A stretch of DNA of 12,065 bases from Bacillota bacterium. Its GTDB lineage: Bacteria > Bacillota > Clostridia > Oscillospirales > Ruminococcaceae. The stretch spans positions 1-12,065 of the forward strand of contig JAEWZG010000067.1 in assembly GCA_023395435.1 (NCBI GenBank), in the 5' to 3' direction. Position numbers and translations under genes: made by a program. Under the pieces are notes generated by a model that was given only the letters and a program-made list of their open reading frames with translations, searched no databases and was not told the DNA's origin. Below are positions 11,291 through 12,065 of this stretch, in pieces (position 1 is the first letter of the stretch; every line of letters begins with the position of its first letter).

Positions 11291-11331
11291 TTTCTTTATC
11301 TCCTTTTTAGGGGTACCTGATTATCCAAAAC

Positions 11332-11364
11332 AAAAAAGCCACGAGATTTTTCAAACCTCGTGGC
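11332..11364 (-). terminator. TPP riboswitch expression-platform terminator
   Basis: On the minus strand GCCACGAG (from 11364) pairs with CTCGTGGC (to 11338), extended by three inner A-T pairs, and is followed by TTTTTT (11337-11332). It lies between the aptamer and the thiT ribosome binding site, so TPP binding is expected to cause premature termination. Confidence 0.88.
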
Positions 11365-11380
11365 ATATCACTTTAGATAT

Positions 11381-11465
11381 TATCCTACGCTGGCATTATC
11401 CAGATCAGGTTATGGGTCGAAGCGTCCATTCGCTCCCTCTCAGCCTAACTATAAGCTCCCCTGTT
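11381..11465 (-). ncRNA. TPP (thiamine pyrophosphate) riboswitch aptamer
   Basis: The thi-box blocks are clear on the minus strand: GGGGAGC (near 11460), the pyrimidine-sensor CTGAGA (11443-11438), CGACCCATAACCTGATCTGG (about 11420-11401), then ATAATGCCAGCGTAGGATAA with the pyrophosphate-sensor bulges. CCAG-type and GAGCGAATGGACGCTTC-type helices can be drawn. A terminator and thiT follow, the standard arrangement for a TPP-OFF switch in Firmicutes. Confidence 0.95.
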
Positions 11466-11476
11466 AAATTTTCTTT

Positions 11477-11505
11477 ATTATAGCACTGATATGCCGTGAT
11501 GTCAA
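11477..11505 (-). promoter_or_regulatory. Consensus sigma-A promoter of the TPP riboswitch/thiT unit
   Basis: TTGACA (11505-11500), 17 bases and TATAAT (11482-11477), with an extended -10 TGC, match consensus fully. The -35 box begins directly after the ABC-F stop codon (11508-11506), so the two genes are packed tightly but are transcribed from separate promoters. Confidence 0.88.
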
Positions 11506-12065
11506 TTATAAAGTAATCTTAGGAAGTGCAGTGGTTTTCCTGAATTCCATGTATTCTTCATAGGTGCCTGGTCTGTCGATAAGTCCATCTTCTGTGACTT
11601 CAATAATTCTGTTTGCAACTGTCTGAACAATTTCATAGTCATGAGATATGAATAAAACATTGCCCTTAAAGCTTTCCAAACCATTGTTAACAGCAGTAAT
11701 TGATTCAAGGTCAAGATGGTCGGTAGGTCTGTCAAGAACAAGCACGTTTGAACCATAAAGCATCATTCTTGAGAACATACAACGCACTTTTTCGCCTCCT
11801 GAAAGAACATTTACAGGCTTATAAATATCATCGCCTGAGAAAAGCATTCTTCCAAGGAAGCCTCTAAGGTAAGTTTCAGTTTCATCCTTTGTGTACTGTC
11901 TCATCCAGTCAAGGATTGAAAGGTCAACACCTTCAAAAAATGCTGAGTTATCATTCGGGAGGTATGAACGTGATGTGGTTTCTCCCCATTTAAAAGTACC
12001 TTCATCAGGTTCAATTTCTTCCATAAGAATCTTAAATAATGTTGTAATAGCCTGTTCACTTTGCC
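11506..12065 (-). CDS. ABC-F family ATPase, C-terminal domain (5' part outside window), degenerate second NBD
   Basis: 185 codons of the second nucleotide-binding domain are present, in frame to the right edge; the visible reading starts QSEQAITTLFKIL before MEEIEPDEGTFKWG. The block FLGRMLFSGDDI, signature LSGGEKVR and switch FISHD, with a YEEYM end, place it in the YbiT/YkpA-like ABC-F group. These are soluble proteins that act on ribosomes, with no membrane domain. Two catalytic elements are lost. The Walker A Lys position is Ile (codon 12048-12046, AITT instead of GK[ST]T). Walker B, normally DEPTNHLD, is DRPTDHLD, so the catalytic Glu is Arg (codon 11730-11728). Signature and switch His are kept. 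The first domain, which may carry the activity, is not visible. No terminator follows the stop. Confidence 0.88.
   Translation of the reverse strand, partial: QSEQAITTLFKILMEEIEPDEGTFKWGETTSRSYLPNDNSAFFEGVDLSILDWMRQYTKDETETYLRGFLGRMLFSGDDIYKPVNVLSGGEKVRCMFSRMMLYGSNVLVLDRPTDHLDLESITAVNNGLESFKGNVLFISHDYEIVQTVANRIIEVTEDGLIDRPGTYEEYMEFRKTTALPKITL

Noticed and set aside
1..12065. CRISPR arrays, insertion sequences, phage or toxin-antitoxin modules, tRNA genes
   Set aside because: No spaced direct repeats, transposase, integrase, terminal inverted repeats with target duplications, or tRNA-like cloverleaf were found; the inverted repeats seen are terminators, riboswitch helices or promoter dyads.

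Overview
The window is AT-rich chromosomal DNA of an endospore-forming, low-GC Gram-positive, most likely an anaerobic gut-type member of the Clostridia (Oscillospiraceae/Ruminococcaceae-like). The reasons are an uninterrupted sporulation sigma factor (pro-sigma-K), strong GGAGG ribosome binding sites, sigma-A promoters close to consensus, a thiT gene under a TPP riboswitch, and a NiCo/czcD-class metal riboswitch, a class found mainly in Firmicutes. I see no insertion sequence, phage gene, CRISPR array, tRNA or rRNA. The species call is inference.

Left part (1-2089): the 5' end of a D-Ala-D-Ala carboxypeptidase (minus) and a small metallophosphoesterase (plus) diverge from a shared promoter region. 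The phosphoesterase is convergent, by one base, with a Qnr-like pentapeptide-repeat gene (minus). Upstream of that gene lie a bidirectional terminator and a 36-residue, very basic small protein (minus) with an excellent ribosome binding site. This small gene is 86 bases downstream of sigK in the same direction.

Middle (2176-5906): sigK (minus) diverges from a plus-strand unit made of a sigma-A promoter, a NiCo-class riboswitch, an overlapping intrinsic terminator and a P2-like P-type cation ATPase. The terminator stem takes over the 3' strands of aptamer helices P4 and P1, so the sequence itself predicts a metal-ON transcriptional switch. The ATPase has a PEEFP M4 motif and a His/Glu/Asp pattern in M5/M6 that differs from Ca2+ pumps. 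Together they look like a divalent transition-metal efflux module; the ligand class has been reported as Ni2+/Co2+ and later argued to be Fe2+. This is the most rewarding locus in the window.

Right part (6091-12065): a two-gene MacB/LolD-type ABC exporter operon (minus) has two copies of a TTGA-TTTT-TCAA dyad around its promoter. It diverges from a SulP anion transporter with a STAS domain (plus). Then come a single-pass membrane protein of unknown function (minus, perfect consensus promoter), a thiamine ECF S-component (minus) behind a TPP riboswitch with a terminator, and the 3' part of an ABC-F ATPase (minus) whose second nucleotide-binding domain has lost its Walker A lysine and catalytic glutamate.

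Apart from the riboswitch-ATPase unit and the ABC operon, the genes look like single transcription units separated by bidirectional hairpin terminators. A recurring oddity is substitution of catalytic residues: SxC in the carboxypeptidase, GCHE and GKCH in the phosphoesterase, and DRPTDHLD in the ABC-F protein.
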